Of a DNA stretch of 64,000 bases, positions 49,379 through 57,661 are shown one piece after another; positions within the stretch are counted from its first letter, which is position 1; each line of letters opens with the position of its first letter. Both the position numbers and the translations under genes were made by a program. The stretch spans positions 124,001-188,000 of the forward strand of contig NZ_VIRL01000014.1 of assembly GCF_006874465.1 (NCBI RefSeq). The letters are read 5' to 3'. Below the pieces are notes generated by a model. It worked only from the letters and a program-made list of their open reading frames with translations, made no database searches and was not told the DNA's origin. Source of the DNA: Microbispora bryophytorum. Lineage in GTDB: Bacteria; Actinomycetota; Actinomycetes; Streptosporangiales; Streptosporangiaceae.

Positions 49379-50425
49379 ATGCGAGTTGTCGTGATTGGTG
49401 CGAGCGGAAACGTCGGCACGAGCGTGCTCGCCGCCCTCGAGTCCGAGCCGAGCGTGACCTCGATCGTCGGGGTCGCCAGGCGGATGCCGAGCCGGCAGCT
49501 GGCGAAGACCGAGTGGCGTACGGCCGACGTCTTCCGGGACGATCTTGATCCGATCCTCGCCGACGCCGACGCGGTCGTGCATCTGGCCTGGCTGTTCCAG
49601 CCCACGCACGACCCGGTCACCACCTGGAACTCCAATGTGCTGGGCAGCAAGCGCGTCTTCGACGCCGCCGTCCGGGCCGGGGTCTCCGTCCTCGTCCACT
49701 CGTCGTCGGTCGGGGCGTACTCGCCGGGGCCCAAGGACCCGCCCGTCGACGAGTCCTGGCCGACCAACGGCTGGCCGAACGCCGCGTACGGGCGGGAGAA
49801 GGCCTACGTCGAGCGCATGCTCGACATCTTCGAGCGCGACCACCCGGACATCCGCGTGGTGCGGATGCGGCCGGGGTTCATCTTCAAGGAGGAGGCCGCG
49901 ACCGAGCAGCGGCGGCTGTTCGCCGGGCCGTTCCTGCCGCGGCGGCTGATGCGGCCGGGGCTGATCCCGTTCGTGCCGGACATGCCGCGGCTGCGGTTCC
50001 AGGCGCTCCACTCGCGGGACGCCGGCGAGGCGTTCCGGCTGGCGCTCACCCGCGACGTGCGGGGCGCGTTCAACATCGCCGCCGACCCCGTGATCGATCC
50101 CGCCGTGCTGGCGGATCTGCTCGGCGCGCGGCTGGTGCCGGTCCCGGCCGCGGTGGTGCGCACGGCGGTGTCGGCCGGTTGGCACCTGCGGCTGATCCCG
50201 GCCTCGCCGGGCATGGTGGAGATGGTCCTGCAGATCCCGATCATGGACACCACCCGCGCCCGGCGGGAGCTGGGCTGGCAGCCCCGGCACAGCGCGGTGG
50301 ACGCCCTGCGCGCGGTGATCGAGGGCATGCGGCGCGGTGCGGGCATGGAGACCCCGCCGCTCGCGCCCGACTCGAGCCGGAGGCGGATCAAGGAGGTCAC
50401 GACGGGCGTGGGCACGCGGCCGTAG
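49379..50425 (+). CDS. NAD-dependent epimerase/dehydratase (extended SDR)
   Basis: This 348-aa protein has the nucleotide-binding motif VVVIGASGNVGTSVLAAL (GxxGxxG), DAVVHLAWLFQPTHDP, a VHSSSVGAYSPGP segment with catalytic Ser, and YGREKAYVE giving the Tyr-x-x-x-Lys pair. The C-terminal half (from about residue 190) ends in AREL GWQPRHSAVDALRAVIEGMRRG, as in sugar epimerases. Substrate is unknown; related proteins act on nucleotide sugars or isoprenoid-like alcohols. It is followed 23 nt later by a small gene, possibly cotranscribed. Confidence 0.87.
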   Translation: MRVVVIGASGNVGTSVLAALESEPSVTSIVGVARRMPSRQLAKTEWRTADVFRDDLDPILADADAVVHLAWLFQPTHDPVTTWNSNVLGSKRVFDAAVRAGVSVLVHSSSVGAYSPGPKDPPVDESWPTNGWPNAAYGREKAYVERMLDIFERDHPDIRVVRMRPGFIFKEEAATEQRRLFAGPFLPRRLMRPGLIPFVPDMPRLRFQALHSRDAGEAFRLALTRDVRGAFNIAADPVIDPAVLADLLGARLVPVPAAVVRTAVSAGWHLRLIPASPGMVEMVLQIPIMDTTRARRELGWQPRHSAVDALRAVIEGMRRGAGMETPPLAPDSSRRRIKEVTTGVGTRP

Positions 50426-50448
50426 CAGGCCGCGGCGAGGGAGGCGCG

Positions 50449-50697
50449 ATGGTGCTGCTCGACCCCGACTGCGTACGGCGGCTGCTGGAGTCGGCCGACC
50501 CGGACGTCGCGCTGGTCTTCGTCCGGGGCGAGTGCCTCGTGCTGCCGCTCGGTGAGATCGACGAGAGGCACCGCACGCTCGTGGTGGTGCGCCGCGCGGA
50601 CCTGCCCGAGGCCTGCGGCGACGAGCCGGTGACGGAGGAGCGGGTGGAGGCGCTGACGCGGTGCCTCGAGAACGCCGTACGCGACCTCGGGTCCTGA
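50449..50697 (+). CDS. Small conserved-looking cytoplasmic protein
   Basis: This 82-aa protein (MVLLDPDCVRRLLESADPDVALVFVRGECLVLPLGEIDERHRT...) has no signal peptide or membrane segment. GAGGGAGG at 50437-50444 gives a strong ribosome site for ATG 50449 and separates it from the longer frame above. Three cysteines are present. I do not recognise the family. It lies 23 nt after the epimerase gene, so they may form an operon. Confidence 0.65.
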   Translation: MVLLDPDCVRRLLESADPDVALVFVRGECLVLPLGEIDERHRTLVVVRRADLPEACGDEPVTEERVEALTRCLENAVRDLGS

Positions 50698-51194
50698 AGC
50701 CGCCACCCGGCCGTCGATGCGTGACGAGGGCGTCACGCACGGTAACATCGTCTCGTACACCCCCTCTCGAAGTGGGCCCGGACGTCGTGTAGACGTGCCG
50801 TGGGCGGCCCTGACATGCCGCCCGATGCCGTCCTCTGAGACAAATGACGGCGTGTCGCGCGCTGACCCAAAATTCCGGAAAGCGCTGCGGACAAAACGGA
50901 CAGCCAACTTCGCATCGACGGACAAATCAGGATCAAAAGCTATCGCATGCTGTGATCTGATCGTCACTCTTCGTACGGAACCTAGAATGCCGCTCGTATG
51001 CGTTGCGTGCACGGTGGGTCACCTGTGAACATCAGGGAAAGGTCCGGAATCCCTCCTACCGGGTCGGCGGCGCGACGGCGGCGGGGATTCCGCCCATGGC
51101 GCGCCCCGGACCGGCCGGGAACGGATTCCTGATCGGGCCGACCGACAGATCCGGGAGATCGATCCCGGACAGCGCATATGGGGAGGGGGCCCCG
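50698..51194. other. Roughly 500-bp non-coding region, probable promoter/leader
   Basis: No supported gene. The middle part (50840-50990) is distinctly less GC-rich than the surroundings and ends with TAGAAT (50983-50988), a good -10 candidate directed to the small membrane protein at 51195. A leader of about 200 nt would follow, with several GG/CC-rich arms that could fold. A long leader is unusual for a 62-aa protein, so an embedded small RNA is possible. Confidence 0.4.
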
Positions 51195-51383
51195 ATGACT
51201 GCTATCAGGCCCCGCGCGAGCGGGGGACGCCGTCATGAAGGGCGGATTCACGACCCGGAGTTCGGCTCGTGGATCGGCGAGGTGGCCAGAGCGGTCCGGG
51301 ACGTGGTTGACAGCACACCCCGGACCATCCGCCTCTGCGCCCTGATCGCGGTTGCCGCCGCGTCATGGGCATTCCTCAGGTAG
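51195..51383 (+). CDS. Small single-pass membrane protein
   Basis: This 62-aa protein begins MTAIRPRASGGRRHEGRIHD and has a conserved-looking middle PEFGSWIGEVARAVRDVVDSTPRTIR and a C-terminal transmembrane helix LCALIAVAAASWAFLR. GGGAGGGGG at 51181-51189 precedes the ATG. Short tail-anchored proteins like this are common but uncharacterised in actinomycetes. Function unknown. Confidence 0.65.
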   Translation: MTAIRPRASGGRRHEGRIHDPEFGSWIGEVARAVRDVVDSTPRTIRLCALIAVAAASWAFLR

Positions 51384-51490
51384 CCGTCCAGCAGCCATGA
51401 GGAGGTGGTCGCGGACCCAGGTTAAGGCGGCCGGACAGCCGTGATGGCCCGGTTTACGGGATCGGGACGATACCCAGGGCCAACCAGGGC

Positions 51491-51522
51491 TCAATCCGGA
51501 CTCAACCGGGCTCAACCCGGGT
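51491..51522. repeat. Three 10-11-bp CTCAACCGGG-type repeats
   Basis: CTCAATCCGGA (51491-51501), CTCAACCGGG (51502-51511) and CTCAACCCGGG (51512-51522) are contiguous in the spacer beyond the end of the minus-strand HATPase gene at 51561. Confidence 0.6.
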
Positions 51523-51560
51523 CCGCGACGGGCCGCGGTGCCGACAGGGCCGGCGCCCGC

Positions 51561-51998
51561 TCAGACGGGGCGGGCGCTGCGCCCGACGGGGGCGGCGCCC
51601 TCGTCGTCGGCGCCGTCGCCAACCTGCATCGACAGCCGGATCGTCGACTGTCCGGGGACTCGGTCGATGGTCACCGCGTCGCACAGCTCACCCATGAGCC
51701 ACAGGCCGAAGCCGCGGTCGCCGCGACCGGTGGGCCGTTCGTCCGGCACCGCCCCGGGCCGCAGGACGCCGACGTGGTCGGCGACGTCGACGGCGAGCAC
51801 GCCGCCGTCGCAGGAGATCGCCAGGGTGCCGGCTCCCCCTCCGTGTTCGAGCACGTTGATGGCGGCCTCGTTGGCGGCGATGACGAGGTCGTCCAGCCGG
51901 GAGCCGGTCAGGCCTGCCCGCAGGGCGTACCGCTGGATGTTCTCGCGCAGCGCCGCGAGATCATCCGTTATCGGCCACTGCCGGCGGTGATCCACCAC
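51561..51998 (-). CDS. RsbW-like HATPase anti-sigma factor
   Basis: This 145-aa ATP-binding protein has an N-box DDLVIAANEAAINVLEHGGGAGTLAI, then VDVADHVGVLRPGA and the G2-like GDRGFGLWLMGELCDAVTI. This is the RsbW/SpoIIAB-type kinase fold, without transmembrane parts. GAGGAGG precedes GTG 51998. It lies 83 nt downstream of a STAS gene on the same strand. Such pairs form partner-switching modules in which the kinase phosphorylates the STAS protein and sequesters a sigma factor, but no sigma gene is here. Confidence 0.88.
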   Translation of the reverse strand: MVDHRRQWPITDDLAALRENIQRYALRAGLTGSRLDDLVIAANEAAINVLEHGGGAGTLAISCDGGVLAVDVADHVGVLRPGAVPDERPTGRGDRGFGLWLMGELCDAVTIDRVPGQSTIRLSMQVGDGADDEGAAPVGRSARPV

Positions 51999-52081
51999 CT
52001 GTCCTCCTCGCCGCTGTCTTCCTGGCTGGGTCTGCCGCCCGATGTCTTCGAGGCTACCGTCTCGTTACCCGTTCCCTGCCT

Positions 52082-52456
52082 TCACCTGGGGGTTGACCGC
52101 GCGCCGACCGCGGCGACGGCCTCCGCCAGGCTCGCCGCGAGGGTGAAGGCGCTGGTCAGTCCGGTGAGTTTGAAGATCCTCGTCAGCCGGGCGTTCAGGC
52201 TCGCCATCGTCACCGCGCCGTCGCGCTCCTGCATCAGCTTCCGTACGGACAGCAGGATCCGGATGCCCGTGGAGTCGCAGAAGTCCATGCCGCTCAGGTC
52301 GAGGACGAGCTCGCGGTGCTCCTCTCCGAGGGCCGCCTCGACGTCCTGGCGCAACCGTTCGGCGTTCGTGTAGTCCAGGGCGCCGTCGAGCGCGACGACC
52401 AGCACATGGTCGGCGACCGGGGCGGACACGGGGGTCAGTACGACGGCGGCGGTCAC
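52082..52456 (-). CDS. STAS-domain anti-sigma factor antagonist
   Basis: This 124-aa STAS protein runs from GTG 52456, which follows GAGGTG. Key segments are VLVVALDGALDYTNAERLRQDVEAAL, ELVLDLSGMDFCDSTGIRILLSVRKLMQ (phosphorylatable Ser in DSTG), and LTRIFKLTGLTSAF. It is the likely antagonist that releases a sigma factor when unphosphorylated, partnered with the HATPase gene downstream. A longer frame upstream has no STAS similarity. Confidence 0.88.
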   Translation of the reverse strand: MTAAVVLTPVSAPVADHVLVVALDGALDYTNAERLRQDVEAALGEEHRELVLDLSGMDFCDSTGIRILLSVRKLMQERDGAVTMASLNARLTRIFKLTGLTSAFTLAASLAEAVAAVGARSTPR

Positions 52457-52721
52457 GGAGCACACCTCGGCGGACGTTGTGGGGACGGTCGGGCGTGGGG
52501 GGAAGGGGAAGACGGGACCTGGCCGGAGCCCCGGCCAGGTTCGCCAGTCTAGAGCAGCGGCCCACCTCCTAACCGGGGCGTACGGCCTGCGGAAAGCCGC
52601 GACGGAGGGCCAAGCCGGACGATCGAGCTGGACGGTCAAGAAACGCCATATGTGGGTTTTTGCCCGATAGTCAGGGGGAATGGGGGACTGACCGACTGGA
52701 CCCCTCCTGAAAAGACCGCTT

Positions 52722-53918
52722 ATGCCAGACGTGACAAGGGAGGTCCGGTTCGACACCGTGCACGGACCCTCCCTCGTCGCGCAGGCAACCGTGAGTCCGA
52801 CGACGCTCACGCTCGGGGTCGAGGAGGAGTTCCTGCTCGCCGACCCGCGAACCGGGCGGGTCGTCCCGGCGGCGCGGGAGATCCGCGAGCGGGCGGCCGG
52901 GCCGGGGGCGGACCGGCTGGTGTTCGAACTGACACAGTTCCAACTGGAGAGCAACACCGCCGTGCACACCAGCCTGCGGGACCTGCACGGCGACCTGCTC
53001 GAAATGCGCCGCGCGGCCGCGGGCGCCGCCGCGAGCATCGGGCTCGCGCTCGTCGCGTGCGGCACCGCTCTGGACGGCAACCCGGGAGTGCCGCCCCTCT
53101 CGCCATGCCCTCGCTATCAGGCCATGCTCCGCGAGTTCGGGGCGATCATGGATGGTCAGGGCGTCTGCGGCTGCCACGTCCACGTCGGGATCGCCGACCG
53201 CGAGGAGGCGCTGCGCGTCAGCAACCACCTGCGGCCCTGGCTCCCGGTCCTGCAGGCGCTGGCGGCGAATTCGCCGATCGCGGACGGCAGGGACACCGGG
53301 TATGCGAGCTGGCGTGCGCCGATGATGGGCAGATGGCCGAGCGCGGAGCCGCCGCCGTTCTTCCGGTCGGTCGAGCACTACGAGAGCCTGGTGGCCGGCA
53401 TGCTGGCCGGGGGCACGATCCTCGACCGCGGAATGATCTATTGGATGGTCCGCCCGTCCGATCATGTGCCGACGCTGGAGATCCGCGCGGCCGACGTGTG
53501 CCCGACGGCCGGGGAGACCGTGCTGCTGGCCGGGCTGGTGCGGGGGCTGGCCGAGACGGCGCTGCACGACGTGCGGGCCGGAGTGCCCGCCCCCGAGGTC
53601 GAGGACACCCTGCTGCGGGCGGCCTACTGGAGGGCGGCCCGCGACGGCGTGGACGGCGAGGCCCTCGATCTGCTCGCCGGAGACAGGGTTTGCGGAAACA
53701 GGGTGCCGGCCTGGCGGCTGGTCGACCGCCTGCTCGATCATGTGCGGCCGGTGCTGGAGGAGAACGGCGACTGGACGCCGTTGACCGACCAGATCGAGCG
53801 CCTGCGCCGCAGCGGATCCGGGGCGGCGCGTCAGCGCGCGGCGTACGCCCGGCGCGGCCGGCTGTGCGACGTGGCCGAGCTGCTCATGGCGCAGACGGCC
53901 GCCTCCTGCTGGGCCTGA
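52722..53918 (+). CDS. Carboxylate-amine ligase, YbdK/glutamate-cysteine ligase 2 family
   Basis: This 398-aa enzyme has the GCS2 motif TLTLGVEEEFLLADPRTGRV near its N-terminus, FELTQFQLESNTAVHTSLRDL, CGCHVHVGIADRE, and TLEIRAADVCPTAGETVLLAGLVRGL, the ATP/metal-binding residues of YbdK proteins. They ligate glutamate to an amine or thiol compound such as cysteine. Mycothiol producers use several paralogues, including EgtA-like ones for ergothioneine. No other thiol gene is adjacent. ATG 52722 is used here; GTG 52791 (just before the GVEEE block) is an alternative, and neither has a clear ribosome site. Confidence 0.88.
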   Translation: MPDVTREVRFDTVHGPSLVAQATVSPTTLTLGVEEEFLLADPRTGRVVPAAREIRERAAGPGADRLVFELTQFQLESNTAVHTSLRDLHGDLLEMRRAAAGAAASIGLALVACGTALDGNPGVPPLSPCPRYQAMLREFGAIMDGQGVCGCHVHVGIADREEALRVSNHLRPWLPVLQALAANSPIADGRDTGYASWRAPMMGRWPSAEPPPFFRSVEHYESLVAGMLAGGTILDRGMIYWMVRPSDHVPTLEIRAADVCPTAGETVLLAGLVRGLAETALHDVRAGVPAPEVEDTLLRAAYWRAARDGVDGEALDLLAGDRVCGNRVPAWRLVDRLLDHVRPVLEENGDWTPLTDQIERLRRSGSGAARQRAAYARRGRLCDVAELLMAQTAASCWA

Positions 53919-53966
53919 CCGTGCCGGACATGGGTCCGTTCCCTACCTAGCGCCGAGCGATAGCAA

Positions 53967-53995
53967 GCCCCCGCCCTCGGCGAGAGGGCGGGGGC
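53967..53995. terminator. Intrinsic terminator, 12-bp stem
   Basis: GCCCCCGCCCTC (53967-53978), loop GGCGA, GAGGGCGGGGGC (53984-53995), perfectly paired. It lies between the convergent ligase and STAS genes and can act in both directions. Confidence 0.85.
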
Positions 53996-54019
53996 GGCGG
54001 TCAAACGGTGAGGTCTGTC

Positions 54020-54400
54020 TCAGACCATGGACACGTCGTGCGATCCGGCCACCACCATGGCGGCGACGGCCTCGACGGGCGTGCCGTCGATGACAAACGT
54101 GTCGCGCAGCCGGGTCGCCTCAAGGACGATCTTCAAGATGCCGTGAACGCCGGTGAGCCGCATGGAACCGGCGGCCTTCTCGATTTCGTCCTGTGCGTCC
54201 AGCAGCGCTTCCAGGCCGCATGAGTCGCAGAACCGCAGACCGGACGCATCCGCCACGATCTTGACGCGACCCTGGCGGACGAGATGTCTGATCGCCCGGC
54301 GGAGCGTGTCCCCGCTGGCGATGTCGAGTTCACCCCGCAGCGCGACCACGACGGCCGGCTGGTGATCGCTCACAGTAATCTCGAGCTGCTGCGTTGTCAT
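54020..54400 (-). CDS. STAS-domain anti-sigma factor antagonist
   Basis: This 126-aa STAS protein runs from ATG 54400, preceded by GAAGG. Conserved parts are PAVVVALRGELDIASGDTLRRAIRHLV, IVADASGLRFCDSCGLEALLDAQDE and LTGVHGILKIVLEATRLRDTF. The phosphoacceptor position is Ser in DSCG (DS-C-G instead of the usual DST/SG), retained. It has no adjacent kinase, so its partner is elsewhere or is the HATPase at 51561. Confidence 0.87.
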   Translation of the reverse strand: MTTQQLEITVSDHQPAVVVALRGELDIASGDTLRRAIRHLVRQGRVKIVADASGLRFCDSCGLEALLDAQDEIEKAAGSMRLTGVHGILKIVLEATRLRDTFVIDGTPVEAVAAMVVAGSHDVSMV

Positions 54401-54797
54401 ATACGCGCCTTCATCCATATTTATCGGGCGTACTGTCTTGAACGACGCTACCCGGCCGAGTGTCAGGTCTCGGTAATGCGCGACGGTCGATGGCATGCGG
54501 GTCCGTCCGGCAATCCCACCTGTATGCCAGATTGTGGCAAACAAGTAAAGAAGTCGGGCTTTGTGGCGATCTTTGACAGTGTCTCCCGAACCTTCCGGAA
54601 TCAGGGCAGAACCCCTGTCCCGTAAGGGCTCCGGCCTTCGGATGACCGCCGAGGCGGGTGCCCGGACGCGGTGACCGCCGCGGGCCGCCCGGTCTCGCGG
54701 GGGTGGAGACTGGAGCACTTCAAACATACCAGCCGGCCAAACAAATGAGCCATATCCCCCCTTTCTTCGAAAAATGCTTACTCTTCCTATTCTTTCT
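54401..54797. other. Spacer with an AT-rich patch
   Basis: This 397-nt region contains the upstream region of the STAS gene and, at about 54740-54800, an AT-rich segment (including TTTCTTCGAAAAATG and TTCTTTCTTTATGGG). That is exceptional in this GC-rich window. It immediately follows the stop of the GH42 gene on the minus strand. No gene was identified. Confidence 0.45.
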
Positions 54798-56750
54798 TTA
54801 TGGGTACATTACCGATGATTCGGGCGCACCTGCAGGGACGACGACGTATCCGCCGGGGCCGAGGCTGCCGTCGACGGGTCTGCCGGTGATCAGGTCGATG
54901 CCGTCGACGGGAACGGGCTGCTCGTCCTCCGTGTGGTTGATGGCGAAGACCCGGTCCCGCTGCCGTACGACCTCGACGCCGGGGGTGCCGCTCCCGGCCG
55001 GCCCGGCGTGCGCGAGGACGCGGGCGTAGCCGGAGTCGTCGAGCCGGGTCGAGACGTACCAGGCCGTGCCGGCGCCGAACCGGTGGCGCGTCACGGCGGG
55101 CCGGCCGCCGGGGTAGCGGGCGACCGCCTCCGCCCCCTCCAGGTGGACGACCTCGCTCCACACCGTCGCGGGGCCGAGTTCCGGCAGTTCGACCGGCTCG
55201 GCGAGCGGGCGGAACTCCTCCACTCGGACGCCGAGGATCTCGCGCAACGCCCCCGGGTAGCCGCCCAGCCTGATCCGGGTGTGCTCGTCGGCGATCCCGC
55301 TGAAGAACGACACGACGAGCGTGCCGCCGCCCTCCACGTACGCCGCGAGGTTCCGGGCGGCCGCGTCGGAGATCAGGTAGAGGCTCGGCACGAGGACGGC
55401 CCGGTACGCCGGCAGATCGTGCGACGGATGGGCGAAGCAGACGGCGACGCCCTGCCGCCACAGCACCCGATGGGCCTGCTGGGCGGCCGCGAGGTAGTCG
55501 ATCTCGGCGCTCGGCAGGCCGGGCCCCTGGACGGCCCACCACGCCTCCTCGTCCCACAGGATCGCGACCTCCGCCTCGGCGACCGGCGGCCCGTCGAGTG
55601 ACCCGCCGGCCGGCGCGGGAATGCGCCCCAGCGCCTCGCCCAGGGCGCAGACCTCACGGAAGACGCGGGAGTCCGGGCCGGCGTGCGGAACCATGCCGGG
55701 ATGCCACTGCTCGGCGCCGCCGCGGGAGGCCCGCCACTGGAAGAACATCGCGCCCTGCGAGCCCCGGGCGACGTGCTGCAGGCTGTGCCTGGCGATCTCG
55801 CCGGGCTCCTTGGGCGCCGCGCGCGGGCCCAGCACATACCCCGTGGCCTGCTCCATCAGCAGCCAGGGCCGCCCGCCCGCCCACGATCGGGCCAGGTCGG
55901 CGGTGAAGGCGGTCTGCTCGGCCGCCGCCATGCCCCGCCCGGAGGGATAGTCGTCGACGGAGACCAGGTCCACCTCGCGCGACCACTTCCAGTGGTCGAC
56001 GCAGGCCCAGCCGGCCAGCACGTAGTTGGTGGTGACGGGCACGCCGGGGGTCAGCTCGCGAAGCAGGTCGCGCTGCTCGGTGAAGTGGGCGAGCATCTCG
56101 TCGGAGACGAACCGGCGGAAGTCGAGCGCCTGCCCCGGATTGGGGAGATACTGCGTCGCCCGGGGCGGGGTGATCTGCGCCCAGTCCGAGTAGTGCTGCC
56201 CCCAGAACGCGGTCGTCCAGGCGTCGTTCAGCGCGTCGAGGCCGCCGTACCGCCTGCGCAGCCAGGCCCGGAACGCCGCGGCGGCGTGGTCGCAGTGGCA
56301 GGGCGTGCCGTACTCGTTGTGCACGTGCCACATGACCGGCGCGCGGTGGTCGCGGTAGCGCTCGGCGAGGGCCCGGGTGATCCGCATCGACGCCTCGCGG
56401 TACGCCGGGGCGCTCACGCAGTAGGTGTCGCGGCTGCCGTGCGTGAGCCGTACGCCGTCGCGGGTGACGGTCAGGGCATCGGGGTGCGCCAGGGAGAACC
56501 ACGGCGGGGGAGAGGCGGTCGGGACGGCCAGGTCCACGCCGATCCCTCCGCCGGCGAGCAGGTCGAGCACCCGGTCGAGCCAGCCGAAGGTGTAGCGGCC
56601 CTCGGCCGGCTCCAGCCGCGACCAGGAGAAGACGCCGACGGTGACGAGGGTGACCCCCGCCCGGCGCATGAGCGCGACGTCCTCGGCCCACACCTCCTCG
56701 GGCCACTGCTCCGGGTTGTAGTCCCCTCCGTACCACAGCGGCATGCGCAT
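54798..56750 (-). CDS. GH42 beta-galactosidase
   Basis: This 650-aa family 42 enzyme is intracellular (no signal peptide). It begins MRMPLWYGGDYNPEQWPEEVWAEDVALMRRAGVTLVTVGVFSWSRLEP, the family hallmark. Acid/base is Glu146 (HVHNEYGTPCHC, next to the family's Cys-rich metal site), and the nucleophile is Glu300 (LLMEQATG). The trimerisation and C-terminal beta-domains follow. It overlaps the upstream permease stop by 1 nt (TGATG) with AAGGG as ribosome site. Family 42 enzymes hydrolyse beta-galactosides or alpha-L-arabinopyranosides from plant glycans. As the last gene of the importer operon it probably hydrolyses the imported oligosaccharide. Confidence 0.93.
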   Translation of the reverse strand: MRMPLWYGGDYNPEQWPEEVWAEDVALMRRAGVTLVTVGVFSWSRLEPAEGRYTFGWLDRVLDLLAGGGIGVDLAVPTASPPPWFSLAHPDALTVTRDGVRLTHGSRDTYCVSAPAYREASMRITRALAERYRDHRAPVMWHVHNEYGTPCHCDHAAAAFRAWLRRRYGGLDALNDAWTTAFWGQHYSDWAQITPPRATQYLPNPGQALDFRRFVSDEMLAHFTEQRDLLRELTPGVPVTTNYVLAGWACVDHWKWSREVDLVSVDDYPSGRGMAAAEQTAFTADLARSWAGGRPWLLMEQATGYVLGPRAAPKEPGEIARHSLQHVARGSQGAMFFQWRASRGGAEQWHPGMVPHAGPDSRVFREVCALGEALGRIPAPAGGSLDGPPVAEAEVAILWDEEAWWAVQGPGLPSAEIDYLAAAQQAHRVLWRQGVAVCFAHPSHDLPAYRAVLVPSLYLISDAAARNLAAYVEGGGTLVVSFFSGIADEHTRIRLGGYPGALREILGVRVEEFRPLAEPVELPELGPATVWSEVVHLEGAEAVARYPGGRPAVTRHRFGAGTAWYVSTRLDDSGYARVLAHAGPAGSGTPGVEVVRQRDRVFAINHTEDEQPVPVDGIDLITGRPVDGSLGPGGYVVVPAGAPESSVMYP

Positions 56751-57661
56751 CAGCCCTTGATGGCGCCGATGATGACGCCCTTGGTGAAGTGACGCTGCAC
56801 GAACGGGTAGACGACCAGGGCGGGCAGCACGGCGACGGCGACGATGGCCATCTTGATCGCGAGGGTCGGCGGCGCGACATGGCCGAAGCCGCTCACGCCG
56901 ACCGTGGCCGTCGGCAGCGGGTTGGAGTCCACGACGTACGACCGCAGGACCAGCGCCAGCGGCCACCTGCGGGTGTCGTCGACGTAGAGCATGGCGTTGA
57001 ACCACGCGTTCCAGTAGCCGACCGCGTAGAACAGGCCGATGACCGCCGTGACCGCCTTCGCCAGCGGCAGCACGATCCGCCACAGGATGCGGAACTCGCC
57101 GGCGCCGTCGATGCGGGCGCTGTCGAGCAGCTCGCGCGGGATGTTCATGAAGAACGCGCGCAGCACGACCACATTGAACGCCGACACGGCCGACGGCAGG
57201 ATCAGCGACCAGTACGAGTCCTTCAGCCCGAGCGAGGCCACCATCAGGTAGGTCGGGATCAGGCCGGGGAAGAACACGAACATCAGCAGCACGCAGAACA
57301 GGATCGGCCGGTGGAACAGCGTTCCCGGCCGCGACAGCGCGTACGCCCCGAGGACGCTCACGCCGAGGCTGACCGCCGTTCCCACGACGGTGACGCCGGT
57401 GCTGACCAGCACCGCGCGGCTGACCACGCTGTCGGAGAAGATCTGGCGGTAGGCGTCGAGCGTGATGCCGTCCGGCACCAGCACCAGGCCGCCGACCCGG
57501 TTCACCGTGTCGGCCGACGACAGACTGGTCAGCACGATCGTGTAGAGCGGCAGCAGCACGGCGAGCACGACGAGCACCAGCACGCCGCCCTTGCCGATCC
57601 GGCCGGCGGCCGATCCCGGCTCCTCCCAGGGCGCGAGCCCGGACACCTTCGTTGTGTTCAT
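56750..57661 (-). CDS. CUT1-type sugar ABC permease (YtcP/AlgM2-like)
   Basis: This 303-aa permease has six helices, LFHRPILFCVLLMFVFFPGLIPTYLMV, and EAA loop RELLDSARIDGAGEFRILWRIVLPLAKAV, ending VVYPFVQRHFTKGVIIGAIKG. That ending is typical of YtcP-type permeases serving the LipO/AlgQ type binding proteins. ATG 57661 overlaps the preceding permease stop by 4 nt. Confidence 0.91.
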   Translation of the reverse strand: MNTTKVSGLAPWEEPGSAAGRIGKGGVLVLVVLAVLLPLYTIVLTSLSSADTVNRVGGLVLVPDGITLDAYRQIFSDSVVSRAVLVSTGVTVVGTAVSLGVSVLGAYALSRPGTLFHRPILFCVLLMFVFFPGLIPTYLMVASLGLKDSYWSLILPSAVSAFNVVVLRAFFMNIPRELLDSARIDGAGEFRILWRIVLPLAKAVTAVIGLFYAVGYWNAWFNAMLYVDDTRRWPLALVLRSYVVDSNPLPTATVGVSGFGHVAPPTLAIKMAIVAVAVLPALVVYPFVQRHFTKGVIIGAIKG

